A stretch of 64,000 nucleotides of DNA, from NCBI RefSeq assembly GCF_900104335.1, contig NZ_FMXT01000011.1, forward strand, positions 18,323 to 82,322, given 5' to 3'. Position numbers and translations under genes: made by a program. This document shows, in pieces, positions 9,735 through 18,166 of this stretch. How positions within the stretch are numbered: the stretch's first letter is position 1; the number at the start of each line of letters is the position of its first letter. The stretch is from Pseudobutyrivibrio sp. YE44. Its GTDB lineage: Bacteria > Bacillota > Clostridia > Lachnospirales > Lachnospiraceae. The notes below the pieces were generated by a model that did not search any database, was not told where the DNA came from, and saw only the letters and a list, made by a program, of their open reading frames with translations.

Positions 9735-12044
9735 ATGACTAATAAATACGTTATTAAGGGGCTGGTTCAGGGAATTGGATATCGTCCCTTTGTGGCAAGA
9801 ATTGCAGAGGAATTAAAGCTTGATGGATGGGTAAGAAACACTGGTGGAATTGTGACTGTTATGGCCTCGGGATCAGAAGAGGCTTTGCAGCAGTTTTTTC
9901 AAGTGTTATCTAATCAGGTACCTACAGGTGGCTTTGTAAGCGCAATTGATGTGGATGAGTTGTCCTCTCCGACAGAGTTTGCGCCAGGATTTTACATCCT
10001 TGAGTCGGATTTTGATGAAGCTTCTAATTTACCCATGCTTCCAGCGGATATAGCTACTTGTGACAGCTGTAAGGAAGAACTTTTTGAATCTCGTAATCGA
10101 CGCTTCTTACATCCGTTTATAAGCTGTACTATCTGTGGCCCTAGATATTCTATTCTTAAAAATCTTCCATATGACAGGGATACAATCACAATGGAGGATT
10201 TTGAAATGTGCCCACAGTGTAGGGCTGAGTATACTGGGAAAAAGGACCGACGAAGACATGCTCAGACTGTTGCCTGCAAAGATTGTGGACCAAAATTGGA
10301 ATTTATCAGAATAAAAGACAAAAATACTGACAATGTTACGACTTGTGGAAAAGTTGATAACTCTGTGGATATATATAACGAAAACGATTTAGGTCCAGAA
10401 TTATCAAGGGCTTGTGAAATATTAAAAGATGGGGGAATACTGGCTATAAAGGATATTGGTGGATATCATTTGGCATGTAATCCTTTTGCAGAAAGGTCCG
10501 TATCAGCCCTTAGAATTCTTAAACACAGAGAGGCAAAAGCTTTTGCTGTAATGTTTGAGAAATTAGAACAGATTCGAGGGTATTGCCAGGTTAATCAGCA
10601 GGAAGCTGAGCTTTTAGAATCACCAGCCAGACCTATAGTTCTGGTTAGAAGAAAAAAGGTTGGTGGTGATAGTTTAGATGCTGTCTGTCTTAACAGTCCA
10701 GATATTGGGGCAATGCTTCCATGTAACCCTGTGCAAATAATATTGACAAGAATCTGCGGTCCTCTTGTTATGACCAGTGGAAATGCCAGCGGAGATGTGC
10801 TAGAAATAGATAACGATAGAATGAGATTATGGCTTGAAGGGCGTGTGGCTTCCGGAGATATTCCAGAGGAAATTCAAATTGCTATGCTTGGTCATAACAG
10901 GGCTATCCTTCGACCTTCCGATGATTCTGTAATGAAGGTGGTAAAGGGAAGACAACAGTTTATCAGAAGAGGAAGAGGCCATGTGCCAAGTCCACTGACA
11001 ACGGATATAATGGATGAGATATTTGCAGCAGGGGGAGATTTAAAATCCAGCTTTTGTTATGTGCAAAACGGGTATGCCTATGTAAGCCAGTATCTAGGAG
11101 ATATGGAAACTGTTAGCTGTCAAAACTTCTATGAAAAGGAAAGGACAGCCATGAAGGATATCTTTGGCTTCAATCCTAAGTATATAGCTGCTGACTTGCA
11201 TCCTGGTTATTTTAGCAGAAATATGGCTAAGGAGCTTTCGGAGGATTTGAATCTTCCTATTAGCTGTTATCAGCATCATAAGTCACATGTGGCTGCGGTT
11301 ATAGCTGAGCACAGATTATCAGAGCCAGTGCTTGGCTTTGCCTTTGACGGTACAGGTTATGGTGAGGATGGAAACATCTGGGGGAGCGAAGCTTTTATAT
11401 GGCGTGGAACAAGCAATATGGAACGAGTTGCACACCTGAAGCCATTGAAGCTTATTGGTGGTGATGAAGGGGCAAAGAATTGTGATACTATCCTTTCAGG
11501 ATTTTTACATAGTATTGGCCTTGAGGCCTTTGATATAAATCCTAATAAGGAGCTAATCTATGCAGCTATAGATAATAATATAAACACTGTAACCTCCACT
11601 TCCATGGGACGTTTGTTTGATGCAGTATCTGCTATGCTTGATATATGTCATTACAACTCCTATGAAGGGCAGGCTCCGGTTGAACTGGAAAATATAGCAG
11701 CAAGAAATAATGGAGAAGCATATGCCTTATCCCTTGGCGAGGATGGTGATGTGGCAGAGCTATTTGCAGGGATAGCTGAGGCTATGAAAAATCAGATACC
11801 AAGAGAGAAAATTGCAAAGGGATTTATTCAGGCTGTTGGAAAATATATTCAAGCTATTGCTTTGAAATCAGGAATTACAACTATAGTTTTATCGGGAGGA
11901 ACCTTCCTAAACAGAATCCTTTTGGAGTATACAATCGATTTGTTGGAGTCAGAAGGATTTACGGTTTACATATCAAATCAACTTCCTTCAGGAGACGGTA
12001 GTATTTGTTTGGGCCAGGCTTTTTTGGCATACATGGAAAAATAG
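9735..12044 (+). CDS. hypF: HypF, carbamoyltransferase for hydrogenase maturation
   Basis: Makes the thiocarboxamide on HypE from carbamoyl phosphate, the source of the CN ligands. Domains in order: acylphosphatase (VQGIGYRPFVARIAEE near residue 12); two zinc-finger-like units with CDSC, CTICGP, CPQC and CKDCGP between about 108 and 188; a YrdC-like domain; and a Kae1-like C-terminal domain with HHKSHVAAV near residue 515 and the glycine-rich LSGGTFLNR segment. 769 residues is full length. It is monocistronic here, with its own promoter region and a 3' hairpin. Confidence 0.95.
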   Translation: MTNKYVIKGLVQGIGYRPFVARIAEELKLDGWVRNTGGIVTVMASGSEEALQQFFQVLSNQVPTGGFVSAIDVDELSSPTEFAPGFYILESDFDEASNLPMLPADIATCDSCKEELFESRNRRFLHPFISCTICGPRYSILKNLPYDRDTITMEDFEMCPQCRAEYTGKKDRRRHAQTVACKDCGPKLEFIRIKDKNTDNVTTCGKVDNSVDIYNENDLGPELSRACEILKDGGILAIKDIGGYHLACNPFAERSVSALRILKHREAKAFAVMFEKLEQIRGYCQVNQQEAELLESPARPIVLVRRKKVGGDSLDAVCLNSPDIGAMLPCNPVQIILTRICGPLVMTSGNASGDVLEIDNDRMRLWLEGRVASGDIPEEIQIAMLGHNRAILRPSDDSVMKVVKGRQQFIRRGRGHVPSPLTTDIMDEIFAAGGDLKSSFCYVQNGYAYVSQYLGDMETVSCQNFYEKERTAMKDIFGFNPKYIAADLHPGYFSRNMAKELSEDLNLPISCYQHHKSHVAAVIAEHRLSEPVLGFAFDGTGYGEDGNIWGSEAFIWRGTSNMERVAHLKPLKLIGGDEGAKNCDTILSGFLHSIGLEAFDINPNKELIYAAIDNNINTVTSTSMGRLFDAVSAMLDICHYNSYEGQAPVELENIAARNNGEAYALSLGEDGDVAELFAGIAEAMKNQIPREKIAKGFIQAVGKYIQAIALKSGITTIVLSGGTFLNRILLEYTIDLLESEGFTVYISNQLPSGDGSICLGQAFLAYMEK

Positions 12045-12060
12045 ATATTTGTTAATTAGA

Positions 12061-12105
12061 AAAGATTTCTGCCGGTAGAATATCCTTCTGCCAGTGGGAA
12101 TCTTT
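12061..12105 (+). terminator. Hairpin after hypF
   Basis: AAAGATT...AATCTTT arms with inner CCG/TAGAA..TTCTG pairing, followed by an AT-rich stretch with a short T-run. Probable terminator of hypF, weaker than most here. Confidence 0.6.
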
Positions 12106-12133
12106 ATATTTTTGTGAATTCTTTTACAGTTAA

Positions 12134-12162
12134 TTGACATAATTTTCTGACAATTTTATAAT
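12134..12162 (+). promoter_or_regulatory. Consensus sigma-A promoter
   Basis: Perfect TTGACA at 12134-12139 and TATAAT at 12157-12162 with a 17-bp spacer. It reads toward the cyclic-nucleotide-binding-domain gene starting at 12249. A perfect match to both hexamers is rare. Confidence 0.85.
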
Positions 12163-12248
12163 TATAGTGTGGTTTAATCTAAGTAAAAATAGGGATTAAG
12201 ACATAAAGAGTGCTTCGTTGGTAACTGTGTAAATTGGGGGAATTTACT

Positions 12249-14525
12249 GTGGAACCTATTAACATTCAACAGGGACAAAAGCTAATAAATGAAGGGGACC
12301 CAGTTGATAGCATGTATGTTATCGTCACTGGTGCTATTGAACAGATTTGGAGGGGACAGCATTTGATGCTTGGACCAGGTACAATTGCTGGACTTTCAGA
12401 TTCTCTGAACCATGAGTATGAGGCTGATTATGTGGTGGCCGAGGATGCCATGGTTATTAAATGCCCTTACAAGACGGTGGCTGATTTTGGAGGTATTTTT
12501 GAGGCTCAGCCAGTCTACATTTTCGGCTTTTCTAAGGGCGCCTTTAGACAGTGCCGAGATGTTTTCAAGATTTATGATGACAATAAAAAGAAGGTTGATG
12601 ATTTCCTTAACTATTGTAGAGGCATCAACAATGAATATAAAAAGCAGTGCCGTGCTATAGGTGCTGAAATTCAAGAAAATCCTATGTTAGAGGAACTGGA
12701 ACCGCTAGTATTGGATTCAGAGATTTTACAGTGGGAGCACGACTATATTGACAGCCTTAATTCTGTTGATAACAAAGAAATAGAGAATATATATGGTTCG
12801 AAAACTGAAATAGCCACAGGTGTTATTGGAATAAGCTGTGGTTATATGAAGCGTGCTATTGAAGCTATTGAAACTATGGGCTTTTATTTGGAGGAATTTA
12901 CTCCAATTCTTCTTGCACCTGAAAAGGGTGATATGTTTGAGCAGATTTTCAATCTTCGTATATACGCTGCTCAAAGAGGCGCTGATCAGGAAAATGTAAT
13001 TAAGCTTATGAAGATGCTTTACAAGTTCCTGTCTCAGTCTGGAATATATGACAAGAAGCTTTTAAAGGAACGTTGGCAGGAGTATGACAGCCATGACTTT
13101 GCAGCTACAGCAGCATCCTTTGATGAGGCCAAAATGCAAAAGCAGGCAGAGTTTACCCAGACCTTTGAGCACCTTTGCGAATTTGCTGAAATTGAAGAGG
13201 AGAAGACAGCAGAATATAGAGAACAGCTTGATGCATATCTTGCTCTTGATGACCGTGAAGGTAAGGATGATGAGGAGCGAAAGGCTCGTAAGAAGGCTGT
13301 TGATTTGTTCTACGACTTATACATGAAAATCTTCTTTAGAGCCCTTGAATTGGAAGCCTACGGAGGAGAGTTGGATACAATTGTCCGCATGTTCCTGAAC
13401 TTTGGATATATTGATTACAATGCAGTGGGGGATGAGTTGACAAATGAATTGGCTGATTTGGTAGACAGATTAGATACATTATGTCACTCGGAGAATTTGT
13501 TTACTATTTATACCTGGCTTAGGGCGGTTTATGCCGGTGACAGAGAGCCAAGCAGAAACGAGCTGGACTTAGACTATCGAGGCTTTGTTTTAGAGGAGCG
13601 CAAAAACGGAAATATTTCTGAGGCAGATATGCCAACTTGGATGAATGACCAGGAGCAGAAGGTAAAGTTTGAGATAACAAATTTCTTCGTATCTGCAAAC
13701 AGAACCACCTCAGGAAAAATGACCTCCTTCTGTCCTGTTCTCACCAAGGAGGACTTTGGCGCGGAGCCTATGCGAATGCTTCTTACCAACGCAAAGCTTA
13801 TGGAAGCCATGGAAAAAATAGAATCAGTGGATTATCAGATATTCCTTCGAGAAGCATATTTCACAGATATGGAAGCCAACGTAAAGAGTGAGGCTTATCC
13901 AAAACGTGTTCAGCCAGATATTATTCTTCTTCCAAACTGTGGTATGCGTGCCATGATGTGGCAGGAGTGTGGTGGTATCAAGGTGGATTCGCCAGGTAGA
14001 TTCGTATTTCCGATGTTCACCTTCGACGATCTTGATAAGCTCATGATTTACTGCTGTGGTGCCTTCCGTTGGGAGATTTGCCGTAAGGAGCAAGGCCCTA
14101 GATGGAATGATATTGGAAGTGAATGTCTCACCTCTGATTTCTACGACTACTTTACCTTCTACAGAAAGAACAAGGAACTTTCTGCTGAGAATAAAGAAAA
14201 GGTTAAAACTCTTCTTAAATCATCACGTAACAATATGCGTGAAGCCTTTACCAAGCAGTACACCATCTGGATTAATTTTGAGGCCCAAGGAAGTATTCGT
14301 TTGAACAAGCCTGAGCGAAATATTCTAAACAAGCACTGTACCTTCTCAAAGCCATATCGCTCAAAGGTTGCTAACCATCCTATGTACGAGCAGGTAATTT
14401 CTCGTCATGAGATTAAGTGTAGTCAGGCGTTAAATCATTTGAAGACCCAGCTAGACAAGGTTGAAAAAAATGGTGGAACTGTTCCAGAGGAAGTATTAAA
14501 GGGAATGGAATATCTTAGAATGTAG
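12249..14525 (+). CDS. Cyclic-nucleotide-binding-domain protein, large, unknown function
   Basis: 758 residues. The N-terminal ~110 residues look like a CRP/PKA-type cNMP-binding beta-barrel (IQQGQKLINEGDPVDSMYVI, then a VTGAIEQ turn). There is no CRP helix-turn-helix. The rest is acidic and largely helical, with no membrane segment and no catalytic motif I recognise. The GTG at 12249 is chosen because GGGGG at 12236-12240 is spaced 8 bases from it; a TTG at 12234 lies upstream. A perfect consensus promoter lies about 90 bp before the start and a terminator follows. The function of the C-terminal 650 residues is unknown to me. Confidence 0.75.
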   Translation: MEPINIQQGQKLINEGDPVDSMYVIVTGAIEQIWRGQHLMLGPGTIAGLSDSLNHEYEADYVVAEDAMVIKCPYKTVADFGGIFEAQPVYIFGFSKGAFRQCRDVFKIYDDNKKKVDDFLNYCRGINNEYKKQCRAIGAEIQENPMLEELEPLVLDSEILQWEHDYIDSLNSVDNKEIENIYGSKTEIATGVIGISCGYMKRAIEAIETMGFYLEEFTPILLAPEKGDMFEQIFNLRIYAAQRGADQENVIKLMKMLYKFLSQSGIYDKKLLKERWQEYDSHDFAATAASFDEAKMQKQAEFTQTFEHLCEFAEIEEEKTAEYREQLDAYLALDDREGKDDEERKARKKAVDLFYDLYMKIFFRALELEAYGGELDTIVRMFLNFGYIDYNAVGDELTNELADLVDRLDTLCHSENLFTIYTWLRAVYAGDREPSRNELDLDYRGFVLEERKNGNISEADMPTWMNDQEQKVKFEITNFFVSANRTTSGKMTSFCPVLTKEDFGAEPMRMLLTNAKLMEAMEKIESVDYQIFLREAYFTDMEANVKSEAYPKRVQPDIILLPNCGMRAMMWQECGGIKVDSPGRFVFPMFTFDDLDKLMIYCCGAFRWEICRKEQGPRWNDIGSECLTSDFYDYFTFYRKNKELSAENKEKVKTLLKSSRNNMREAFTKQYTIWINFEAQGSIRLNKPERNILNKHCTFSKPYRSKVANHPMYEQVISRHEIKCSQALNHLKTQLDKVEKNGGTVPEEVLKGMEYLRM

Positions 14526-14536
14526 AACTAAAATAC

Positions 14537-14566
14537 AAGGGCTCCCAGACAACTGGGAGTCTTTTT
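14537..14566 (+). terminator. Intrinsic terminator
   Basis: GCTCCCAG/CTGGGAGT stem with a four-base loop followed by CTTTTT, directly after the cyclic-nucleotide-binding-domain gene. Confidence 0.85.
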
Positions 14567-14587
14567 CTGTGTAAAAAAATAATTTTA

Positions 14588-14598
14588 TGTGCTAAACT
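14588..14598 (+). promoter_or_regulatory. Putative extended -10 promoter of cysE
   Basis: TGTGCTAAACT, the same extended -10 type as at 26778 (TGTGCTAAAAT), 78 bp before the cysE start. Confidence 0.4.
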
Positions 14599-14676
14599 AG
14601 TACCATCTTAATGTTTCTAGTTGGCAGACATATTTTGCCGGCAGGAAGACAACGAAAACTGACAGGAGAATTAATC

Positions 14677-15558
14677 ATGGATGGCAAAAAAATAGAGCAG
14701 GAAATCCTCGAGATTACTGAAGAACTTATTAAAGATTACAAATCAGACAGAGCTATAGACAAGATGGATACCTTCCATCAGCCAAACAAAGACAGCATCA
14801 TCGACATCACAATGAAGCTGCTTCGTATTGTTTATCCTGGCTACTATCGTGATCACGTATACAAGGTGTACAATGTTGAGACCAACCTTAACACCCTTAT
14901 GGAGGATGTAGTTTACAATCTTAACAAGCAGATTGCATTGATTCTTTGCTACAGTGCAGATTACTGCAATTGCTGCGATGATGATTGTGCTGCTAAGGCT
15001 GAGGAGCTTTCCTTAGCATTCCTTAAGCGAATTCCACACGTAAGAGCCCTTCTTGATACTGACTTAGCTGCTGCTTATGATGGAGATCCTGCTGCCACCA
15101 GCATCGACGAAATCATTTTTGCATATCCAGGTATTCTTGCTATTACAATATACCGCTTGGCTCACGAGCTTTACCTTTTAGGCGTGCCAATCATCCCACG
15201 TATTATGACTGAGTATGCTCATTCCAACACAGGTATCGACATCCATCCTGGTGCCACCATTGGTGAATACTTCTTCATTGACCACGGCACAGGTATCGTA
15301 ATCGGTGAAACTACCATCATCGGCAAAAACGTAAAGGTATACCAGGGCGTAACACTTGGTGCCCTTTCTACACGAGGTGGCCAAAACCTTCGTGGAGTTC
15401 GTCGTCACCCAACCATCGAAGACAACGTAACCATCTACTCCAACGCCTCAATCCTTGGCGGCGACACCGTCATCGGACACGATTCCATCATCGGCGGCTC
15501 AACCTTCATCACCGAATCTGTACCGCCTGAATCTCGTATCTACTACGACGTAAAATAA
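14677..15558 (+). CDS. cysE: Serine O-acetyltransferase, long form
   Basis: Acetylates L-serine with acetyl-CoA, the first step of cysteine synthesis. The C-terminal third shows the left-handed beta-helix hexapeptide pattern with the active-site segments GIDIHPGA and FIDHGTG. The N-terminal helical domain of about 180 residues is that of the long serine acetyltransferases. An unusual cluster of four cysteines in eight residues (CNCCDDDC) lies near residue 97. The start at 14677 is supported by AGGAGAA; the ORF extends upstream to 14611 without a ribosome binding site. The gene ends one base before a giant inverted repeat shared with convergent hypA. Confidence 0.92.
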   Translation: MDGKKIEQEILEITEELIKDYKSDRAIDKMDTFHQPNKDSIIDITMKLLRIVYPGYYRDHVYKVYNVETNLNTLMEDVVYNLNKQIALILCYSADYCNCCDDDCAAKAEELSLAFLKRIPHVRALLDTDLAAAYDGDPAATSIDEIIFAYPGILAITIYRLAHELYLLGVPIIPRIMTEYAHSNTGIDIHPGATIGEYFFIDHGTGIVIGETTIIGKNVKVYQGVTLGALSTRGGQNLRGVRRHPTIEDNVTIYSNASILGGDTVIGHDSIIGGSTFITESVPPESRIYYDVK

Positions 15559-16298
15559 AACCACGCAAACCTGCGGCTCTTTTGATATCTCAAGGGGGCC
15601 GCTTTTTCTATGCCCACTCGCCGTCCTTTTACCCCCGCCTGCCCCGCCCCAGCCCCGGCACCGACCAATACGGCACACCTGTTATCACAATCGCTAAACG
15701 TTGGTTTTCTAATTCCTGCTTTTCGCTTTTTTATTAGTGAGTGTTCTTTCAATTTATTGCACTTTTATCGCTACTGTATGTATTGCACAGACACACACTA
15801 TTTTTTGTAATGCGCCCCATCAGGATATATAACCATCAGCTGCTGGAATTTGGAGTGCGCTTAGTAGAATAAAAAGCAGGTTTTGTATGTATAGGCAGCA
15901 GCCGCTAGGAAGGCGGCTGCAGTGGTCACTTGAGACACGATGTTGAATGTGCCACGGTGACTATACATTCAAAACCTGCTTTTTTAATTCTACTTAGCAA
16001 ATGGAGTATGGAAGCAACTGATGGTTATATATCCTGATGGGGCGCATTGTTTGAATTCATAAGTGTCTGTGCAATACATACAGTAGCTTCAAAGTGCAAC
16101 ACCAATGAAAGTACACTCACAAAAGCTCAAATTGCAGGAATAAGAAAACCTAACGTTTCGCTCAAATGATGATAACAGGTGTGCCGTATTGGTCGGTGCC
16201 GGGGCTGGGGCGGGGCAGGCGGGAGACTTTGGAAAGCTGAGTGGGCATAGAAAAAGCGGCCCCAGGAAAGAGTCAGGAGCCGCAGGTTTGCGTGGAAC
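15559..16298. repeat. Giant inverted repeat (about 336-bp arms) between cysE and hypA
   Basis: Left arm 15559-15894 and right arm 15961-16298 are imperfect reverse complements along their whole length. Perfect blocks include 54 bp (15634-15687 with 16170-16223, GC-rich) and 31 bp (15809-15839 with 16018-16048). The 66-bp apex 15895-15960 contains two small hairpins, one of them GCAGCCGC/GCGGCTGC. The element fills the intergenic space exactly, and similarity reaches the final codons of both convergent genes (GTA AAA TAA and GTA AGC TAA). ORFs in the arms are by-products of the GC-rich block. Confidence 0.95.
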
Positions 16299-16299
16299 T

Positions 16300-16641
16300 T
16301 TAGCTTACTTCGATGTTTTTTACGATGAAGTCGGTACAGCGCTGGAGCTTAAGGTTGGAGCTGCCGCATTCTGGACAGCGGTCCGAGAACTGGTGTCGCG
16401 TGAAGGTGGAACGGCAGTCGGTGCAGAGAACGGTGGATTCTTTGATGGTGGCGTCCACCTTGACTCCGGCTAAGGGGGTGCCTTCACTCATGACCTGAAG
16501 GTATTGTTCGATGATTTCGGGTACGTAGTCGCACTGGTCTCCTAAGAGGAGGTGGATTTTGTCTACATGGTTGACGCCCGCTGCGTCAGCCTGTTTTTTT
16601 ACAAGGTTAAAAACGTATTCTGTCACTGCTAGTTCGTGCAT
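16300..16641 (-). CDS. hypA: HypA, hydrogenase nickel metallochaperone
   Basis: Nickel/zinc-binding partner of HypB in hydrogenase maturation. It starts with the canonical nickel-binding MHELAVTEYV (Met1-His2-Glu3) and carries the zinc-site pairs CTDCRS and CPECGS. 113 residues is full length. The start at 16641 is preceded by GGGAGG; the longer ORF upstream overlaps hypC and has no ribosome binding site. It is divergent from hypC with 78 bp between starts, where both promoters must lie. Its stop codon touches the giant inverted repeat. Confidence 0.96.
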   Translation of the reverse strand: MHELAVTEYVFNLVKKQADAAGVNHVDKIHLLLGDQCDYVPEIIEQYLQVMSEGTPLAGVKVDATIKESTVLCTDCRSTFTRHQFSDRCPECGSSNLKLQRCTDFIVKNIEVS

Positions 16642-16719
16642 TTTATCCTCCCAAAACATGTCAAATGTAGTATAGTAATACTGTTGAATAATTATATCAA
16701 AGATTAGGGGAAAAATGTA

Positions 16720-16929
16720 ATGTGTGTGGCAATTCCAGGACTTGTAAAGAAGATAAAAGATGGCAAGGTTACCGTGGATTTCAATGGGAATGAAGTGGAA
16801 GCTTATGCAGGTCTTGTAAATATAAAGGAAGGCGATTATGCCTTGGTTCATGCAGGCTGTGTTATTCAGACCTTGAAGAAGTCGGAGGCTGAAGAAATTA
16901 TTGAGCTGATGGGAGGTCTGGAGGCTTAA
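16720..16929 (+). CDS. hypC: HypC, Fe(CN)2CO scaffold chaperone
   Basis: Small chaperone that with HypD assembles and delivers the Fe(CN)2CO unit. It begins MCVAIPG, with the essential Cys2 and the conserved proline. 69 residues, typical. It is the first gene of hypCDE; its TAA overlaps the ATG of hypD (TAATG), indicating translational coupling. Confidence 0.96.
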   Translation: MCVAIPGLVKKIKDGKVTVDFNGNEVEAYAGLVNIKEGDYALVHAGCVIQTLKKSEAEEIIELMGGLEA

Positions 16930-17972
16930 TGGAAATAGCAGAGCTTGTAGATTTTTTACGAAATTATGATGGGAAGCCTATAAGGCTTATGGAGGTATGT
17001 GGCAGTCATACTCATGCTATTGCGAAGCATGGAATACGTGGGTTGTTGTCAGATAAGATAGAGCTTTTGTCTGGGCCAGGGTGTCCGGTTTGTGTAACGC
17101 CTACGGCATATATTGACAAGCTTATTGAGCTTAGTTTGCAGGAAAATACTACGGTGGTTACCTTTGGGGATTTGCTAAGGGTACCTGGTAGTGAAGAAAG
17201 CTTGAATGCTGCTAAGGGACGTGGCGGTTCTGTGGAGATGGTTTATTCGCCTATGGATGTGCTGCAGCTTGCGAAAGATAATCCATATCGTATATACGTA
17301 TTTGCGGCGGTGGGTTTTGAAACCACAGCTCCGGTATACACCTTGCTTTTAGATCAGGCAGTGGAGCAGGGGCTTTATAATATCAGATTGCTTACAGCCT
17401 TAAAGACTATGCCAGGGGCTATTTCATATCTGTGTGATAATGGTGCAAGGATTGATGGTTTTATTGCTCCGGGCCATGTGAGTGCTGTTACAGGTGCGGA
17501 TTACTTTAATGACTTGGCTAAGAAGTATCAGATTCCTTTTGCTGTGTCAGGCTTTGGGGCTAAAGAGTTGGTGGTAGCTATTTATGGCTTGGTTCAGATG
17601 GTTATAAACGGTGATAGCTCTGTAAAGAATTTCTATACCTCAGTTGTGGAACAAGACAAAAATCCTGTCATAGAGATGCAGATAAATAAATACTTTGAAG
17701 CTGCAGACGTTGCGTGGCGTGGAATGGGAATAATTCCAGGTTCTGGCTTGTTGCTTAAGGATGATTATAAACAGTTTGATGCTGGAAGTATGGGGCTTGA
17801 TGTGGATAACAAAAAGAATAAGGCATGTCGATGTGGAGAAATTCTCATGGGTAAGGCAAAGCCTTCCGATTGCCCACTGTTTGGCACTGCGTGCACCCCA
17901 TCAAATCCAGCTGGTGCATGCATGGTCTCAGAGGAAGGGGCATGTAACAGCGTATATCTGAGCAAGAATTAA
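16929..17972 (+). CDS. hypD: HypD, Fe-S scaffold for NiFe cofactor assembly
   Basis: Scaffold on which the iron-cyanide-CO unit is built together with HypC and HypE. Family motifs are complete: LMEVCGSHTHAIAKHGIR near residue 18, SGPGCPVCVTP near residue 55, GFETTAPVY, GPGHVSAVTG-like APGHVSAVTG, and the C-terminal cysteine set for the [4Fe-4S] cluster (CRCGEILMG, CPLFGTACTP, GACMVSEEGAC). 347 residues is full length. It overlaps hypC by one base. A long palindromic repeat, rather than a short linker, separates it from hypE. Confidence 0.96.
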   Translation: MEIAELVDFLRNYDGKPIRLMEVCGSHTHAIAKHGIRGLLSDKIELLSGPGCPVCVTPTAYIDKLIELSLQENTTVVTFGDLLRVPGSEESLNAAKGRGGSVEMVYSPMDVLQLAKDNPYRIYVFAAVGFETTAPVYTLLLDQAVEQGLYNIRLLTALKTMPGAISYLCDNGARIDGFIAPGHVSAVTGADYFNDLAKKYQIPFAVSGFGAKELVVAIYGLVQMVINGDSSVKNFYTSVVEQDKNPVIEMQINKYFEAADVAWRGMGIIPGSGLLLKDDYKQFDAGSMGLDVDNKKNKACRCGEILMGKAKPSDCPLFGTACTPSNPAGACMVSEEGACNSVYLSKN

Positions 17973-17995
17973 TTAGATAAATATAAAATATAAAT

Positions 17996-18152
17996 GAGCA
18001 AATTCTAATTACTGATATATTCAAATGTTAAAAGTCTTAAGTGAGCAAATTCCAATTAACAATCTATTAGAACTCTACTGCGAGACGTGTTAGTCGAGCA
18101 GAGAGTTACTAATGATTGTTAATGTAGGGATTTGCGGACTAGAATTTGCGGA
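17996..18152. repeat. Long nested palindrome between hypD and hypE
   Basis: Inner arms 18043-18086 and 18093-18139 pair almost throughout, with a six-base loop (GTGTTA): TAACAATC/GATTGTTA, ATTAG/CTAAT, ACTCT/AGAGT, CTGC/GCAG and GAC/GTC. Further out, GCAAATTC pairs with GAATTTGC twice (17998 and 18045 on the left; 18128 region and 18142 on the right). It would form a very stable hairpin in the hypD-hypE transcript. It shares motif pieces with the palindrome between echE and echF. Confidence 0.9.
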
Positions 18153-18166
18153 TTAGGGTATTAATT

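Noticed and set aside
15610..15810. Pro/Ala-rich ORF starting MPTRRPFTP on the + strand, with its mirror at 16189-16473 (Gly/Ala-rich)
   Set aside because: Both are translations of the two arms of the giant inverted repeat. No ribosome binding site, low-complexity products from the GC-rich block.
16642..16851. N-terminal extension of hypA
   Set aside because: It runs into hypC, lacks a ribosome binding site, and the HypA nickel ligands require the N-terminus MHE at 16641.
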